Part shown: one piece after another, positions 62,350-64,000 of the stretch
How the letters are laid out: each line of letters starts with the position of its first letter
Numbering within the stretch: the stretch's first letter is position 1
From: Rhodococcus sp. 14-2470-1b
Lineage (GTDB): Bacteria > Actinomycetota > Actinomycetes > Mycobacteriales > Mycobacteriaceae
NCBI RefSeq assembly: GCF_002259415.1
Contig: NZ_NPFY01000011.1
Span: 496,001 to 560,000 of the forward strand
DNA: 64,000 nt
Direction of reading: 5' to 3'
Notes under the pieces: generated by a model
Databases searched by the model: none
Seen by the model: the letters and a program-made list of their open reading frames with translations, nothing else
What the model was told of the DNA's origin: nothing
Made by a program: the position numbers and the translations under genes

Positions 62350-64000
62350 GTGACGTCCTTGATCAGTCCCATGCAGGAGTACGCGAGATCGGGAACTTCG
62401 ACGACGGGCACCCCCCTCGCCTCGGCGAGCATCCGAATGTGCTTGTGCTCCGGAGCATTCGAATCACGTACCAGGACTCGCCAGGGAACGCGCCGCAGCA
62501 GGACCCTTGTCGTCTCGCCCACTCCGGGCTTGACGAAGTTGACGTGCGAGATGCCGAATTCCTCACGCACCTTCTCCACCGACGCCCACCCGGTCCACGT
62601 CGGCGTCCGATCCGACTCCCCGATCGTCGACGCCTCCGCGCTGGCCGCGTCGCGTACGTCGGCGAACTGTGCGGAGACGGTGTCGAGTAGGTGGTTGGAC
62701 ACGTCGTCGGCGGCGAGTTCCGCGTAGTACTTGGCTCCGTGGAAGTCGCCGTCGCGGATGAGATCTGCGTTGAGGACGGTGCGTGAGACGAGGCCGGACA
62801 CGGTCGAGTTGAGGCAGGCCGACGCGATGAGGAAGTCGTCCCTGGTGCCGTAGGTTCTCGCGCAGTGGCCGGGGTCGGCCAGTACGGCGAGGTCGTCGTC
62901 GAAGTCGGCTCCGTCGAATTCGGCCAGTGCGGCCGAGAGTTCGCGCGCGATCGCGCCCTTGCCGGTCCAGCCGTCCACGAAGACGACCGAACGTGGGTCG
63001 TGGTGGTCGGAGAGGTATTTCAGTGCAACGGAGTCGATTCCGCGATCGCGCACGATCGACACGGCGTAGTGCGGGATCTCGATGCCGTGCATCTCGTGAG
63101 CCCAGCGACGCATCAGGATTCCGACCGGTGTGCCTGCGCGTGCAAGCGATGCGAGAACGATGTCGTGTCCCCGCTCGGCCAGTACGAGTTCGGTGACGGT
63201 GCCGACGGCAAGCGCCAATCGAGACGCGCTGTCGTGCAGCACTTCTTCGAACAGCTCGCGGTAGGCGGCATCGGGTTGGTACTCGACGGGCAACGATTCG
63301 GCGTAGTGGGCCGTACCTTCCTGGATCTTGCGCTCGCGTTCGGCGATGTCCGCTTCCAGCGAGATGTCGGAGAGGTCCTTCAGTAGCCACGTCACCTCGT
63401 TCGGTGCGTAGGACCCGAAGGCCGGTCCGGTCAGGGGTTCTGCCCGTCGGGACACGATGAGCCGCTGTGGGTCCGCACCACGGACCACGACGACCAGGAT
63501 GTCGGAACCGGATGCGGCCAGAACGTCGGCGACTCCGCCGGATGCGAACAGACGGTCGGTGTCCGCGGGTGCGTCGACGATCAGCACGATCTGTGCGTTC
63601 TTCGGCCCCGACGCGTTGTAGACGTACCGGTCCTGGGCTTCGCCGTCTTCCGGGGCGAGGAACTTGAACCCTCGGCGCAGGGGGTAGCTCGGCTCGTCGA
63701 GTACGTAGGCCGGCGATCGGGTGGTGGTCTGGAACAGTGCCGGATGGCCGCGGTCCGACAGTGCCGCTGCGACTTTCAGTGGCAGGTACATCAGTTCCTC
63801 GTGCCCGAGTACGACGACCGGCCGCCCGGGCTCGAGTGCCGATGCCACGGCGTCGGCGACCTCGGTGGTCGCAGTGAGGAACGACGCCGTGTCTCCGGCA
63901 CGGAAACCGTGACGGCCACCGTCCGGAACGGTCTCCGGCCAGTGTGCGGCGACTCGCGTGATGGTGCCTGCGTGGTCGGCGACGGGGTTGTACGCCGGTT
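62346..64000 (-). CDS. Mirror copy of the PRTase-TRSP-PRTase/StiP-PELOTA fusion (partial)
   Basis: This is identical to 41633-43287. The window ends inside the gene, so its 5' part (the first PRTase domain, about 224 residues) would lie beyond 64000 if the arm continues. What remains is the TRSP, second PRTase and PELOTA parts. Confidence 0.85.
   Translation of the reverse strand, partial: PAYNPVADHAGTITRVAAHWPETVPDGGRHGFRAGDTASFLTATTEVADAVASALEPGRPVVVLGHEELMYLPLKVAAALSDRGHPALFQTTTRSPAYVLDEPSYPLRRGFKFLAPEDGEAQDRYVYNASGPKNAQIVLIVDAPADTDRLFASGGVADVLAASGSDILVVVVRGADPQRLIVSRRAEPLTGPAFGSYAPNEVTWLLKDLSDISLEADIAERERKIQEGTAHYAESLPVEYQPDAAYRELFEEVLHDSASRLALAVGTVTELVLAERGHDIVLASLARAGTPVGILMRRWAHEMHGIEIPHYAVSIVRDRGIDSVALKYLSDHHDPRSVVFVDGWTGKGAIARELSAALAEFDGADFDDDLAVLADPGHCARTYGTRDDFLIASACLNSTVSGLVSRTVLNADLIRDGDFHGAKYYAELAADDVSNHLLDTVSAQFADVRDAASAEASTIGESDRTPTWTGWASVEKVREEFGISHVNFVKPGVGETTRVLLRRVPWRVLVRDSNAPEHKHIRMLAEARGVPVVEVPDLAYSCMGLIKDVT

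Larger units (their letters stand above)
52817..64000 (-). repeat. Right arm of the giant inverted repeat
   Basis: This is the reverse complement of 41633-52816, running to the window end. All genes in it are copies of those on the left, on the opposite strand. No base difference was found where I compared. The arm is cut by the window end in the middle of the PRTase fusion gene. Confidence 0.97.

Noticed and set aside
53000..64000. Counting the right-arm genes as additional paralogues
   Set aside because: They are exact inverted copies of the left arm, so they carry no independent evidence and may be an assembly artefact.
1..64000. tRNA, rRNA or insertion sequence genes
   Set aside because: I saw no tRNA-like cloverleaf, no rRNA sequence and no transposase gene in the window.

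Overview
The window is high-GC actinobacterial DNA, most like Rhodococcus or a close relative in the Nocardiaceae. The evidence is the block rpsF-ssb-rpsR-rplI plus dnaB, a ponA1-type penicillin-binding protein beside a GT87 membrane protein (the Rv0050-Rv0051 arrangement of mycobacteria), an EspG/PPE-like pair, and many GTG starts and 4-bp gene overlaps. By comparison with mycobacteria, the ponA1-rpsF-dnaB block probably lies some tens of kb from oriC, although dnaA is not in view.

Region 1 (1-22.9 kb) is ordinary chromosomal accessory content. It holds an Asp23/DUF2273 envelope-stress cluster, a DUF998 membrane protein, a PucR regulator overlapping an EAL phosphodiesterase, an epoxide hydrolase with an 11+11 bp dyad upstream, an ECF42-type sigma factor with its DGPF partner, NDH-2 divergent from a LysR gene, Mqo divergent from a LysR gene, a frameshifted luciferase-like monooxygenase, a TIMP-like secreted protein, a SNF2 helicase with a SWIM protein, a P-loop ATPase, and a TetR/NAD(P)H quinone reductase pair sharing a 13+13 bp operator.

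Region 2 (22.9-30.8 kb) is the conserved replication and translation block on the minus strand: rpsF, ssb, rpsR and rplI ending in a strong intrinsic terminator, then a SulP transporter fused to a beta-carbonic anhydrase, then dnaB. The 763-bp gap before dnaB carries a phased run of DnaA-box-like 9-mers and members of a dispersed hairpin family.

Region 3 (30.9-48.6 kb) looks like an island placed between rpsF and its usual upstream neighbours GT87 and ponA1. It contains a LuxR response regulator, two orphan LuxR HTH proteins, a 1257-residue nSTAND/WD40 protein, a DUF475 (TerC-like) membrane protein, TerD, a coiled-coil protein, and a tightly overlapping operon for a CitE-like lyase, a four-domain PRTase-TRSP-PRTase/StiP-PELOTA fusion and a HAD phosphatase. 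The predicted Ter-linked pathway makes a nucleoside-like metabolite. A PPE-like/EspG pair, a DUF2975/HTH pair and a double-TerD protein follow.

Region 4 (48.8-64 kb) has GT87 and ponA1. At 52816/52817 the sequence folds back: everything from 41633 to 52816 is repeated as its reverse complement from 52817 to 64000, with no spacer. The fold point lies inside ponA1, so neither copy has its native 5' end. An assembly or library fold-back artefact is the simplest reading. A real inverted duplication cannot be excluded from the sequence alone.
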